DNA of 44,501 nt. It comes from Alkaliphilus serpentinus. GTDB lineage: Bacteria; Bacillota; Clostridia; Peptostreptococcales; Natronincolaceae. Where the stretch lies: NCBI RefSeq assembly GCF_009017255.1, contig NZ_WBZB01000015.1, forward strand, positions 1 through 44,501, read 5' to 3'. Each line of letters begins with the position of its first letter. The first letter of the stretch is position 1. This document shows, in pieces, positions 27,144 through 35,800 of the stretch. Under the pieces are notes generated by a model, which was given only the letters and a program-made list of their open reading frames with translations, had not been told where the DNA came from and made no database searches. A program made the translations under genes and the position numbers.

Positions 27144-28542
27144 TCATAAAAAAATCATTCATCTTATTTTTGTAAGTAGTCTTTTGTTTCTAACTCTTAT
27201 TGGCTATTTAACCCACTTTCAGATTTTTAGAGCTTCAACTGTGGCAAGAAACCAATACAACAGAAGACAATGGGCAAGGGAAGAGAATACCATACGAGGT
27301 ACTATTTATGATCGAAATGGTGTGATTATAGCCGAAACTATTGATGATAATCAGCAGTTATTAAGGAGCTATCCCTTTGGTAATCTCTACAGTCACGTGG
27401 TAGGATATAGTCATCAGCAATATGGACGGGCTGGAATAGAAGCCCAGTATAATAATCAACTGATGGGTTATACCTCGGAAGGTACAGTGGCCAGATTACG
27501 TGATCGAATTATAGGGGAGCATTATAAGGGAAACCATATTTATCTCACCCTTAATCACCAGCTACAGCAGAGGGCTTTAGAGCTGATACAGTGGAAGACT
27601 GGAGGTATAGTAGCCCTAAACCCTTCAACAGGAGAAATATTGGCTATGGTAAGTGCTCCTGATTATAATCCCAATACCCTTAATGATGATTGGAGTAGAC
27701 TGGTTGAGGATAATAGAAGTCCCCTCCTGAATAGAGTTACTACAGGCTTATATCCACCGGGATCTAGCTTTAAGCCAGTGATAGCAGCGGCAATTTTAGA
27801 AGCAGGAGATGTTGAAACAAATTATGATTGTACAGGAAGCATTGTAATTGATGGATATACCCTGTCTGACTTAAACCCCAGAGGTCATGGACCTCTAGAT
27901 TTAAGACGCTCCTTAGTGGTTTCTTGTAATACCAATTTTGCAAGAATGGCTCAGGAGCTAGGAGAGGAAAAAATCGTTGATATAGCAAAACGCTTTAAAA
28001 TAGGAAGTGATTTAAAGGCTGATTTTAATACTTCTGATAGTAGTATGAAATATCCAGAGGGTATGTCAGCTACCGATCTTGCGGCTGTAGCAATTGGTCA
28101 GGGGAAACTTCAAATGAGCCCCTTACATATGGCTATGATTGCTGCCACCATTGCCAATGATGGAGTGATGATGGAACCAAGGATTATCCGGGAAATGATC
28201 ACCCCGGAAGGAAGGGTAGAAGATTATATTAGCATAAATGGAGAAACAATTGTTTCGTCAGAAATAGCCAGTGAAGTAAGAACCATGATGGTGGCTGTTG
28301 TTGAGGAGGGTACTGGTTGGAACGCCCGGATACCTGGAATAGGGGTTGGCGGAAAAACGGGTACAGCTGAAAATACCACTGGTGTCACTCATGGATGGTT
28401 TATAGCCTTTGCGCCAGCCGATAACCCTCAAATAGCAGTTGCTGTCTTGTTGGAAAGTGAAGGTCAAACTGGAGGAGCTTCGGCAGCCCCCATCGCTAGG
28501 GAACTAATAAGATTTGCAATAGAGAGGGGTGTCCTTTATTGA
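27136..28542 (+). CDS. class B penicillin-binding protein, PbpA-like
   Basis: 468 residues from a TTG start that overlaps the end of the SEDS gene by 8 bases. One N-terminal membrane helix (residues 5-25), a short dimerisation domain with GTIYDRNG, then the transpeptidase domain with the catalytic SxxK in PPGSSFKPV, SCN in VVSCNTNFA and KTGT in GGKTGTAEN. The short N-terminal region is like actinobacterial PbpA rather than FtsI. It cross-links peptidoglycan as the partner of the upstream SEDS enzyme. Confidence 0.93.
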   Translation: MNSHKKIIHLIFVSSLLFLTLIGYLTHFQIFRASTVARNQYNRRQWAREENTIRGTIYDRNGVIIAETIDDNQQLLRSYPFGNLYSHVVGYSHQQYGRAGIEAQYNNQLMGYTSEGTVARLRDRIIGEHYKGNHIYLTLNHQLQQRALELIQWKTGGIVALNPSTGEILAMVSAPDYNPNTLNDDWSRLVEDNRSPLLNRVTTGLYPPGSSFKPVIAAAILEAGDVETNYDCTGSIVIDGYTLSDLNPRGHGPLDLRRSLVVSCNTNFARMAQELGEEKIVDIAKRFKIGSDLKADFNTSDSSMKYPEGMSATDLAAVAIGQGKLQMSPLHMAMIAATIANDGVMMEPRIIREMITPEGRVEDYISINGETIVSSEIASEVRTMMVAVVEEGTGWNARIPGIGVGGKTGTAENTTGVTHGWFIAFAPADNPQIAVAVLLESEGQTGGASAAPIARELIRFAIERGVLY

Positions 28543-29591
28543 AGAATACATTAATTATAGAAATAAGTTGTGAGAACTTAGATAGAGGAAAGCTAAACTA
28601 CTGTGGGGAGGTTCTCAAAGGGGGAGGCACTGTCGTATTTCCCACGGAAACGGTCTATGGATTGGGTGCCAATGCCATTTATGAGAAGGCCGTAGAAAAA
28701 ATATTTAAAGCTAAGGGAAGACCCTCTGATAACCCATTAATTGTACATGTTACTGGGGAAGAGGATGTTATCCCTTTAGTTAAAGCTATTCCACCAAAGG
28801 CTAAAGAGGTAATGGATGCCTTTTGGCCAGGGCCCCTAACCATCATTATGGAAAAAAGCTCTAGGGTCCCCTATAATGTAACGGCTGGTTTAAATACAGT
28901 TGCCATAAGGTATCCTGCCCACCCTATAGCCAAGGCTTTAATTGAAGCTGCCGGAGTACCTATAGCTGCCCCCAGTGCAAATATCTCGGGAAAGCCTAGC
29001 CCAACAAAGGCCTCTCATGTTATAGATGATTTAGATGGTAGGGTTGATGTAATTATTGCTGGTGGAGATTGCAGTGTAGGTTTGGAATCTACTGTTTTGG
29101 ATATGACCACAGATATTCCAACCATATTAAGGCCAGGGGGAGTCACAAAGGAGGAGTTAGAAGGGGTTTTAGGAAGGGTTGAGATGGATCCATCCTTGTT
29201 AACGGGAGTTCTGGACATTTCCCCCAAATCTCCAGGTATGAAATATACCCATTATTCTCCTAAGGCAGAGGTTGTGGTTTATGCCGGTGAGGATGAATCA
29301 GTGGTAAAGGCCATATCAAATAAAGCCAATGAACTAATGGCCAATGGCAAAGAAGTAGGGATTATTTGCACAAATGAAACCCAACACCGGTATAAGAAGG
29401 GAATTATTAAGCCTTTGGGTAGTAAAAAAGATATGAAGACAATTGCCGCTAAACTCTTTTCGACTCTGAGGGAGTTTGATGAAACAAAGGTAGATATCAT
29501 TTTGGCAGAGGCCTTAGAAGAGGTAGAGCTTGGACAAGCCATCATGAATAGGTTAGTTAAAGCCGCAGGCTACAAGATTTACAGGGTCTAG
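28539..29591 (+). CDS. sua5: L-threonylcarbamoyladenylate synthase
   Basis: 350 residues from a TTG whose TTGA overlaps the previous stop. Two-domain Sua5 form: YrdC/TsaC domain with FPTETVYGLG, KAKGRPSDNPLIVH (the KxR…SxN elements) and PSANISGKPSPT, then a linker with the conserved SPGMKYTHYSP, and a C-terminal Rossmann-like Sua5 domain. It makes threonylcarbamoyl-AMP for t6A37 of ANN-decoding tRNAs. Also annotated ywlC/tsaC. Translational coupling with the PBP gene is likely. Confidence 0.95.
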   Translation: MKNTLIIEISCENLDRGKLNYCGEVLKGGGTVVFPTETVYGLGANAIYEKAVEKIFKAKGRPSDNPLIVHVTGEEDVIPLVKAIPPKAKEVMDAFWPGPLTIIMEKSSRVPYNVTAGLNTVAIRYPAHPIAKALIEAAGVPIAAPSANISGKPSPTKASHVIDDLDGRVDVIIAGGDCSVGLESTVLDMTTDIPTILRPGGVTKEELEGVLGRVEMDPSLLTGVLDISPKSPGMKYTHYSPKAEVVVYAGEDESVVKAISNKANELMANGKEVGIICTNETQHRYKKGIIKPLGSKKDMKTIAAKLFSTLREFDETKVDIILAEALEEVELGQAIMNRLVKAAGYKIYRV

Positions 29592-29604
29592 AGGGAGTGA
29601 ATTT

Positions 29605-30093
29605 ATGAAAACTATATTGTTTGTTTGTACAGGAAACACCTGCCGAAGTTCTATGGCAGAGGCTATACTGATATCTATCCTAAAAGAAAATAACGCTGCA
29701 GAAAAAATAAAGGTAATATCGGCTGGAACCGGAGCTTTCTCAGGAGACCATGCTTCACCTAATTCTATCAAGGTAATGGAGGAGAAGGGCATAGATATTA
29801 GTGGACATAGGTCTACTCTCCTCTCTAGAGAGCTTATTGATGAAGCTGCTATAATATTAACCATGACACAAAATCATAAAAGGAATGTTCTGCGTTTAGC
29901 TCCTGATGCTGCTGAAAAGGTTTTTACCCTGAAGGAGTTTAGTTATGGTGATGATGTAGATTTAAATGAAAGAAATGATATTTTAGACCCCTTTGGACAT
30001 TCTATAGAGGTATATAAAAGCTGTAGGGATGAAATTGAGGAGGCTTTACGCAGGGCGTGGGAAAAGAGGTATTTTAAATTTTGTGTAGAATAA
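29605..30093 (+). CDS. low-molecular-weight phosphatase, probable protein-arginine phosphatase
   Basis: 162 residues. The P-loop VCTGNTCRSSMAEA holds Cys8 and Arg14, and DPFGHS carries the general acid. Thr12 in the loop (GNTCR) matches the residue that in YwlE favours phosphoarginine over phosphotyrosine (family knowledge), so it likely reverses McsB-type arginine phosphorylation. The sua5-ywlE-rpiB-upp order matches Bacillus. GAGGGAGTG precedes ATG 29605, 13 bases after sua5. Confidence 0.9.
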   Translation: MKTILFVCTGNTCRSSMAEAILISILKENNAAEKIKVISAGTGAFSGDHASPNSIKVMEEKGIDISGHRSTLLSRELIDEAAIILTMTQNHKRNVLRLAPDAAEKVFTLKEFSYGDDVDLNERNDILDPFGHSIEVYKSCRDEIEEALRRAWEKRYFKFCVE

Positions 30094-30130
30094 TATATAG
30101 GTTTGAGATTTTGAAGAGGAGACGGTTTTT

Positions 30131-30592
30131 ATGAAAATTGCTTTAGGTAGTGATCATGGAGGATATGAGTTAAAGGAAACAATTAAGAAACATCTTGAGG
30201 AGAAGGGCTACACTGTAATGGATTTTGGCACCCATTCTGAAAGCTCCTGTAATTATCCTGATTTTGCGTTGGCTGTGGCAGAGGCTGTGGCTAAAGGGGA
30301 GTATGAAAGGGGAATACTAGTTTGTGGAACTGGAATTGGAATATCCATAGCTGCCAATAAAGTGCCTGGAATTCGTTGCGCTTTAGTTAGTGATTCTTTT
30401 AGTGCTAAAGCCACTAGGCAACATAATGATTCTAATGTTCTTGCCCTCGGTGGTAGGGTTATTGGTGTGGGATTAGCATTAGAGCTTGTGGATATCTGGC
30501 TTGCAGAAGAATTTCAGGGAGGCAGACATAAGAATAGAATCGATTTAATTGGTGATATTGAGAAGAAATATTTTTTAAACCATAAATGTTAA
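30131..30592 (+). CDS. rpiB: ribose-5-phosphate isomerase B
   Basis: 153 residues. GSDHGGYELK at the N-terminus, the VCGTGIGISIAANK loop with the catalytic Cys, and RQHNDSNVLALGGR for phosphate binding. It interconverts ribulose-5-phosphate and ribose-5-phosphate in the pentose phosphate pathway. AGAGGAGAC precedes the ATG. The last codons (HKC then TAA) are formed by the first heptamer units of the repeat element that follows, so the native C-terminus may have been altered by that element. Confidence 0.95.
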   Translation: MKIALGSDHGGYELKETIKKHLEEKGYTVMDFGTHSESSCNYPDFALAVAEAVAKGEYERGILVCGTGIGISIAANKVPGIRCALVSDSFSAKATRQHNDSNVLALGGRVIGVGLALELVDIWLAEEFQGGRHKNRIDLIGDIEKKYFLNHKC

Positions 30593-30720
30593 ATGTTTAA
30601 TGATGAATGTTTAATTGAGGTAAAATTTGCAAGGCAAATTTATTAGTATTCTTTAATAACAATCTTTAAGAAATTTAAATATAAATTTCCACAATAATTC
30701 AACATTTAACATTCAACATT
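30584..30720. repeat. heptamer-armed palindromic element (copy E)
   Basis: The left arm (30584-30615) starts inside the rpiB stop region with AATGTTA units. The core has AAATTTGCAAGGCAAATTT. The right arm (30697-30720) has ATTCAACATTTAAC units. Arms and core match copy D closely. Confidence 0.8.
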
Positions 30721-30771
30721 GGAGGATTTACTCTAGAAATACTTTTAATTAATATAAAGGGAGGAATACGA

Positions 30772-31401
30772 ATGGGCAAAGTAGTAGTAATTGATCACCC
30801 GTTGATTCAGCATAAGTTAACCCTCATCAGGGACAAGAACACTGGTTCTAAGGATTTTAGAGAAATCGTAAAGGAAATGTCTATGCTTATTGGTTATGAA
30901 ATAACCAGAGATCTACCCCTACAAGAGGTAGAAATCGAAACTCCATTATGTGTAACTAAATCTAAGTCTATAGCCGGTAAGAAATTAGGCTTAGTTCCAA
31001 TTCTAAGGGCTGGTTTAGGAATGGTGGATGGTATTCTTCAGCTAATTCCTGCTGCTAAAGTAGGTCATGTGGGATTATATAGAGATCCTGAAACTCTGGA
31101 GCCGGTAGAATACTATTGTAAGCTTCCAACAGATGTGGAAGAAAGAGATTTAATCGTTTTAGATCCTATGTTGGCCACCGGTGGTTCAGCTATTGCAGCC
31201 ATTGGATTTTTAAAGGATAAAGGTGTAACCAATATTAAGCTTGCCTGTATAATTGCCTCTCCCGAGGGAATAAAAGCCTTCCATGATGCTCATGATGATG
31301 TGGATATCTACGTTGCATCTGTGGATGAAAAATTGAACGATCATGCATATATAGTACCTGGTTTAGGTGATGCAGGAGATAGACTTTTTGGGACAAAGTA
31401 A
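30772..31401 (+). CDS. upp: uracil phosphoribosyltransferase
   Basis: 209 residues. PRPP-binding loop [10 protein letters not shown], substrate loop [19 protein letters not shown], and the uracil-binding C-terminus [16 protein letters not shown]. It converts uracil and PRPP to UMP for salvage. GGGAGGAA precedes the ATG. It follows a repeat element and ends before a terminator. Confidence 0.97.
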   Translation: MGKVVVIDHPLIQHKLTLIRDKNTGSKDFREIVKEMSMLIGYEITRDLPLQEVEIETPLCVTKSKSIAGKKLGLVPILRAGLGMVDGILQLIPAAKVGHVGLYRDPETLEPVEYYCKLPTDVEERDLIVLDPMLATGGSAIAAIGFLKDKGVTNIKLACIIASPEGIKAFHDAHDDVDIYVASVDEKLNDHAYIVPGLGDAGDRLFGTK

Positions 31402-31470
31402 GCTCCAAAGACACTAAATCTAAGGATGCTTCAGCTGCCGATTCAAGCAATAATAGTTTTTAGGTGCCTC

Positions 31471-31525
31471 AAAACCCAGCTTTATTTCGTATAAATGTAT
31501 ATACGACTTAACATCTGGGTTTTTT
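31471..31525 (+). terminator. terminator after upp
   Basis: AAAACCCAG and CTGGGTTTT form the outer stem. An inner TCGTATA/TATACGA hairpin lies in the long loop, and a T6 run follows. Confidence 0.75.
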
Positions 31526-31674
31526 ATATGAAAATTTGAAGGGAGATAGGTAATCTCCTATAATAATCAAAAAGAAATGGAAAATATATTAAATTTCTAT
31601 TACAAAATTTAAAAAAGCTTGGATTTGTGCTAAAATAGTGATATCAGTAAATTTTTCCGCAAGGAGGAGATGTA

Positions 31675-32127
31675 ATGCGCCCATCCTGGGATCAATATTT
31701 TATGGAAATGGCTGAGGTGGTTAAAACCAGGGCAACTTGCTTAAGGAGGCAGGTGGGTGCTGTAATAGTAAAGGACAAAAGAATTTTAACAAGTGGTTAT
31801 AATGGGGCCCCCAGTGGGATACCCCATTGTAGTAAAGTAGGCTGTTTAAGGGATAAGCTGAATATACCCTCCGGCCAAAGGCATGAGTTATGTAGAGGAA
31901 TACATGCTGAACAGAACGCAATCATTCAGGCTGCCCTCCATGGAATAAAGATTGAAGGAAGTACAATATATGTTACGGCTCAACCTTGTATTCTGTGTGC
32001 AAAAATTTTGATAAATGCAGGTATTACTAAGGTTATTTATAAGGGGGATTACCCCGATGAGTTTGCTGCCTCAATACTGGTGGAGGCTGGAATTAAGTTG
32101 GTAAAATTCGATATAGAAGGTATATAG
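31675..32127 (+). CDS. comEB: deoxycytidylate deaminase (ComEB type)
   Basis: 150 residues. Zinc site HAEQNAI and PCILC, with the second zinc-associated region CSKVGC…[10 protein letters not shown] typical of dCMP deaminases. It converts dCMP to dUMP for dTMP synthesis. ATG 31675 follows AAGGAGGAGA. Fits with the tdk and upp genes in this window as pyrimidine metabolism, though they are separate transcription units. Confidence 0.93.
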   Translation: MRPSWDQYFMEMAEVVKTRATCLRRQVGAVIVKDKRILTSGYNGAPSGIPHCSKVGCLRDKLNIPSGQRHELCRGIHAEQNAIIQAALHGIKIEGSTIYVTAQPCILCAKILINAGITKVIYKGDYPDEFAASILVEAGIKLVKFDIEGI

Positions 32128-32194
32128 ATACATTGATTGAAGTATAATATTCATGCTATAATTGGCAATGAATGCTTCTCGAAGGAGTGGAACA

Positions 32195-33232
32195 ATGGAT
32201 AAACTGTTAATTTCTTTTTTTGTGGCTGTAGCAATTTCATATATATTAACACCCTATGCAAAGAGGTTTGCCTACAAGGTTGGAGCCATAGATGTACCTA
32301 AGGATGAAAGGCGGGTTCATACAGTGCCTATACCAAGGATGGGTGGACTTGCGATTTTTTTAGCCTTCACCATAACGACCCTTTTTATGGCTGAGCTAGA
32401 TAAATCTTTAGTAGGAATTCTAATTGGTGCAACCCTAATAGCAATTATGGGAATGTTAGATGATATTAAGCCTATATCTGCAAAATATAAACTTTTGGTA
32501 CAATTTATAGCTGCTATGATTGTTATATATAGTGGTGTTAAAATCGAGTATATGAGTATACCCTTTGTAGGCGAATGGGTGCCACTAGGGAAGCTTAGTT
32601 TCTTTATTACAGTATTTTGGATAATTGGCATCACCAATACTGTGAACTTAATTGATGGCTTAGATGGCTTAGCTGCAGGAGTTTCGGTTATTGCTTCTCT
32701 AACACTGGCCTATGTTGCCTATGCAAACAATCAACCTACCGTAGCTATGCTGCTGATTATTCTAGCGGGAGGAGCTGTAGGATTTTTACCCTATAACTTC
32801 AATCCAGCCCAAATATTTATGGGAGATACGGGTTCTTTGCTAATCGGTTTCCTGCTGGCGACGGTTTCTATCCAAGGGGTTATTAAGAGTGCTACCACCA
32901 TTGCTGTAGCCATCCCTGTATTAGCCTTAGGGGTGCCAGTGTTTGATACAGCCTTTGCAATCACTAGAAGACTCGTTAACGGAAGACCTATAATGGAAGC
33001 TGACAAAGGTCATCTTCATCATAGGCTATTAGAACAAGGCTTAAGTCAAAAACAAACGGTTTTGGTGCTTTATTTTATAAGTGCCTTGCTTGGTGGAAGT
33101 GCAGTATTTATATCTGATACAAGTGTAACAACTGCCTACCTATTTCTATTAACCGTTGCCTTCGTAGTGATATTTGGAGCCTTTAGGTTTGGACTCGTCA
33201 CAAAATCCAGCCATAGAAAGGCCAATATGTAG
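32195..33232 (+). CDS. tagO: undecaprenyl-phosphate GlcNAc-1-phosphate transferase (WecA/TagO)
   Basis: 345 residues from ATG 32195, with GAAGGAGTGG upstream; the frame extends to 32162 without a ribosome site. About eleven membrane helices. Catalytic signatures are MLDDIKPISAKYKLL, NLIDGLDGLAAG, FMGDTGSLLIGF and GHLHHRLLEQGLS. It transfers GlcNAc-1-phosphate to the C55 lipid carrier, the first step in teichoic-acid or surface-polysaccharide synthesis. wecB, which makes ManNAc for the same pathway, follows after a 544-base gap. Confidence 0.93.
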   Translation: MDKLLISFFVAVAISYILTPYAKRFAYKVGAIDVPKDERRVHTVPIPRMGGLAIFLAFTITTLFMAELDKSLVGILIGATLIAIMGMLDDIKPISAKYKLLVQFIAAMIVIYSGVKIEYMSIPFVGEWVPLGKLSFFITVFWIIGITNTVNLIDGLDGLAAGVSVIASLTLAYVAYANNQPTVAMLLIILAGGAVGFLPYNFNPAQIFMGDTGSLLIGFLLATVSIQGVIKSATTIAVAIPVLALGVPVFDTAFAITRRLVNGRPIMEADKGHLHHRLLEQGLSQKQTVLVLYFISALLGGSAVFISDTSVTTAYLFLLTVAFVVIFGAFRFGLVTKSSHRKANM

Positions 33233-33241
33233 GAAAAGTTT

Positions 33242-33287
33242 AAAGCTGTTCTATTATGGATTTAATCCATAATAGAACAGCTTTTTT
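33242..33287 (+). terminator. terminator of tagO
   Basis: A perfect 21-base inverted repeat (33242-33262 with 33264-33284), including AGCTGTTCTATTATGG, followed by T6. The terminator-linked element begins at the next base. Confidence 0.92.
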
Positions 33288-33518
33288 ATTTCATAGGATT
33301 CATTTTAAGTCCTATGAAATGGGAGGTTGTTAAGGGGGGCGTTCCCCCTTATTAAAGTAAGGAGAGGTGAGTTGTGTCACGAATAAGTGGCACTATGCCA
33401 CGAACGGCGCCGAGACGGTGAGGCGACCGAAAACGAAACGTCCTAGGGAACACATGGGTTCCCTGGAAAACAAAAGCATTTTAACCATAGAAAATTAACA
33501 CATGAAATGCTTTTGTTC
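33288..33518 (+). mobile_element. long copy of terminator-linked element, no ORF
   Basis: 231 bases. The left end has an 11-bp hairpin (ATTTCATAGGA 33288-33298 with TCCTATGAAAT 33310-33320). The right end has a 13-bp hairpin (AACAAAAGCATTT 33469-33481 with AAATGCTTTTGTT 33505-33517). No matching terminal inverted repeats and no visible target duplication, as expected for IS200/IS605-type elements with subterminal hairpins. The GC-rich middle is far above the local base composition. A 66-base derivative lies at 8784. The remaining gap to wecB (33519-33776) is AT-rich and shows nothing. Confidence 0.6.
33321..33466 (+). ncRNA. candidate structured RNA inside the long element (HEARO/omega-RNA-like?)
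   Basis: Successive stems: TAAGGGGG/CCCCCTTA (33331-33338 with 33344-33351), GTGGCA/TGCCAC (33387-33392 with 33396-33401), CGGT/ACCG (33416-33419 with 33426-33429), and AGGGAA/TTCCCT (33445-33450 with 33459-33464). Unpaired CACGAA and CGAAAACGAAACG stretches between them look like conserved RNA junctions. The overall look recalls HEARO RNAs, the omega RNAs of IscB/IsrB elements, but I am working from memory of that consensus. No iscB-like ORF is present. Strand is assigned from the position relative to the terminator and the motif reading. Confidence 0.35.
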
Positions 33519-33776
33519 CGAGTAAATATCATCAAATTTTATTCATAATTCTGTTTATTATAGAAACTCTTTAATATATAATATAGCTTAAGGGTTAAAA
33601 CATATAAGAATATTGAAAGATCCTTTATTGTGGACAAAATCTATTAATCATTCCAGCAAGTGGTTGGAGTACTTTGTAAAGGGTTATGATTATAATTTTT
33701 AAACTATATAACGATAATACAAATATCTACATATATAAAAATGAAACCCTAGTTTTATAATGGGAAGGAGAATACT

Positions 33777-34901
33777 ATGAAAAAACTAAAAGTACTGACG
33801 GTTTTTGGAACAAGACCTGAGGCAATTAAAATGGCCCCTTTAGTAAAGGCCCTCGAAAAGAATGACCAGATACAATCCATTGTATGTGTTACGGCTCAGC
33901 ACAGAGAGATGTTGGATATGGTTTTAAGGATTTTTGAAATAAAACCAGACTATGATCTTAATATCATGAAGAATCGCCAATCCTTGTCGGATATAACAGT
34001 AGGTGTTTTAAAAGGGATAGAAGAAGTCCTTAATAAAGAAGAGCCAGACATCATTTTAGTACATGGTGATACCTCCACAACCTTCACTGCTGCTTTAGCG
34101 GCTTTTTATCAGAAGATTAAGGTTGGTCATGTGGAGGCGGGTTTAAGAACCGGAAATATGTATTCTCCATACCCTGAGGAAATTAATAGGAAGCTAACAG
34201 CTACCCTGGCGAACCTACACTTTGCGCCTACAGAGGAGAATTATAAAAACCTGATAAATGAGGGTATCGATGGTAAGAATATCTTTATTACCGGCAATAC
34301 TGTAATAGATGCACTTCTACAAGTAGTTAAACCTAATTATTTTTTTAAAGTGGATGAGTTAAACAAAATAGATTTTGTTAATAAAAAAGTTATAGCCATG
34401 ACCTGCCACAGGAGAGAAAATCAAGGGAAACCAATGGAGGATATCTTTGAGGCAATCAAAGAAGTGGTGGCTGCAGATGAAAGTGTTGAGGTTATTTATC
34501 CTGTTCATCTAAGTCCAGCTGTTAGAGAAATCGCCTTTAGAGTTTTGGGAGATGTAAAGGGAGTACACTTAATTGAACCTTTAGAATACGAGGATTTTGC
34601 AAATCTGATGAATAAGGCATATATGATTATAACAGATTCTGGAGGATTACAGGAGGAAGCCCCCTCCCTTGGTAAACCCATCCTTGTAGTAAGAACAGAA
34701 ACAGAAAGGCCAGAGGCTGTAGCGGCGGGTACGGTAAGGGTGGTTGGAGTTAATAAAGAAAACATTGTGAAGGAAACTCGAAAACTTTTGCAGGATAATC
34801 ATGAATATAATCAGATGGCCAATGCAATAAATCCCTATGGGGATGGTAGGTCCAGTGAAAGGATTGTAAAGGCACTATTGGATAATATTGGAATCTTATA
34901 A
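33777..34901 (+). CDS. wecB: UDP-N-acetylglucosamine 2-epimerase (non-hydrolysing)
   Basis: 374 residues. N-terminal VFGTRPEAIKMAPL, HGDTSTTFTAA, HVEAGLRTGN, CHRREN and the C-terminal UDP-binding DSGGLQEEAPSLGKP. It converts UDP-GlcNAc to UDP-ManNAc for wall teichoic acid or other surface glycans. GGAAGGAG precedes ATG 33777. Placement between tagO and atp is common in clostridia. The 250 bases after it, up to atpZ, are AT-rich with no clear terminator. Confidence 0.95.
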   Translation: MKKLKVLTVFGTRPEAIKMAPLVKALEKNDQIQSIVCVTAQHREMLDMVLRIFEIKPDYDLNIMKNRQSLSDITVGVLKGIEEVLNKEEPDIILVHGDTSTTFTAALAAFYQKIKVGHVEAGLRTGNMYSPYPEEINRKLTATLANLHFAPTEENYKNLINEGIDGKNIFITGNTVIDALLQVVKPNYFFKVDELNKIDFVNKKVIAMTCHRRENQGKPMEDIFEAIKEVVAADESVEVIYPVHLSPAVREIAFRVLGDVKGVHLIEPLEYEDFANLMNKAYMIITDSGGLQEEAPSLGKPILVVRTETERPEAVAAGTVRVVGVNKENIVKETRKLLQDNHEYNQMANAINPYGDGRSSERIVKALLDNIGIL

Positions 34902-35151
34902 AAATACACAATTAAGTGACATCTGCAATAGCTTAAAATACAACAATTAAAAGTAGTTACTTATTTAACATTACTAAATTTTTAGAAAAATATGAGATTT
35001 ATTTATATTAAAAAGAAGGAAAAAAATATTAATATGTCGAATAATACAAATTGGTCTAGAGTTAGTATTGCAACTAAATGCAATACTATTGAATAATTAT
35101 TAGCGCGGTTATACTAAATATCTACTATAAAAGATACTCTGAGGGGATAAA

Positions 35152-35382
35152 ATGGCTAAAAGAAAATCTCATCCATTGCAAAATCTTTCATTAATAAGCT
35201 ACATAGGCATTTCTATGATTGTGCCAATCGCAGGAGGATTGTATATTGGAAGATGGATGGATCAAAAGTTTAATACACAGCCAATATTCTTATTTGCTTC
35301 AATTATAACAGGTGTCGTTGTAGCATTTATTAATCTCTTTAAGGTAGCAACCAAGGACATTGAAAAAAGGAAGAGGAAGTGA
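35152..35382 (+). CDS. atpZ: AtpZ/AtpI-like small membrane protein
   Basis: 76 residues with two membrane helices and a basic C-terminus (DIEKRKRK). The pattern ISMIVPIAGGLYIGRWMDQKF matches the AtpZ family found at the head of F-type ATP synthase operons, proposed to help Mg2+ handling or Fo assembly. ATG 35152 has GAGGGGA upstream. It is the first gene of the atp operon; a TTGAAT/TATACT pair (35089, 35110) with a short 15-base spacer is the best promoter candidate I see. Confidence 0.82.
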   Translation: MAKRKSHPLQNLSLISYIGISMIVPIAGGLYIGRWMDQKFNTQPIFLFASIITGVVVAFINLFKVATKDIEKRKRK

Positions 35383-35386
35383 GGCA

Positions 35387-35800
35387 GTGAAGGCTATGTC
35401 TGTTAAAGAAACACAAGTTAATATTTTAATAGGAGCCCTCCTCCTCAATGGTTTTTTTGGTGTCGTTGGATTCTTTGTAGTGGAGGATTATTTTCCCTAT
35501 TTAGGGGGAATTCTATTTGGTGTAATCATTGCATTACTTAATTTTAGGCTTTTATTTCTTACTCTAGATAGAGCTGTTAAGATGCCCCCTGCTAAGGCAC
35601 AAGCCTATGCTACCTCTAGATATTTTATTCGCTATGTAATTACTGGTGTAGTGGTATATGTTTCAATCAGGGCCCAGCATATAAATGTATTGGGCACTAT
35701 ACTGGGGCTCATTTCATTAAAACTAGTTATATTTAAAACACAGCTCTTCAACAGTAAGGCATATTTTAAAAATATTTTTAAAAGAAAGGAGGAGAAATAA
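35387..35800 (+). CDS. atpI: ATP synthase protein I
   Basis: About 137 residues, four membrane helices. AtpI family: it assists assembly of the c ring in Na+-type enzymes (known from Propionigenium/Acetobacterium-type systems). The start is uncertain: GTG 35387 lies just behind GAGG, while ATG 35396 is three codons further in. The stop overlaps the atpB ATG (TAATG). Confidence 0.8.
   Translation: MKAMSVKETQVNILIGALLLNGFFGVVGFFVVEDYFPYLGGILFGVIIALLNFRLLFLTLDRAVKMPPAKAQAYATSRYFIRYVITGVVVYVSIRAQHINVLGTILGLISLKLVIFKTQLFNSKAYFKNIFKRKEEK

Noticed and set aside
33361-33470. GTGAG-containing structured segment as a group II intron
   Set aside because: No domain V hairpin, no reverse transcriptase and far too short.
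33750-33776. TATAAT at 33756 as the wecB promoter
   Set aside because: It is too close to the ribosome site to leave it in the transcript, and no -35 box is at the right distance.
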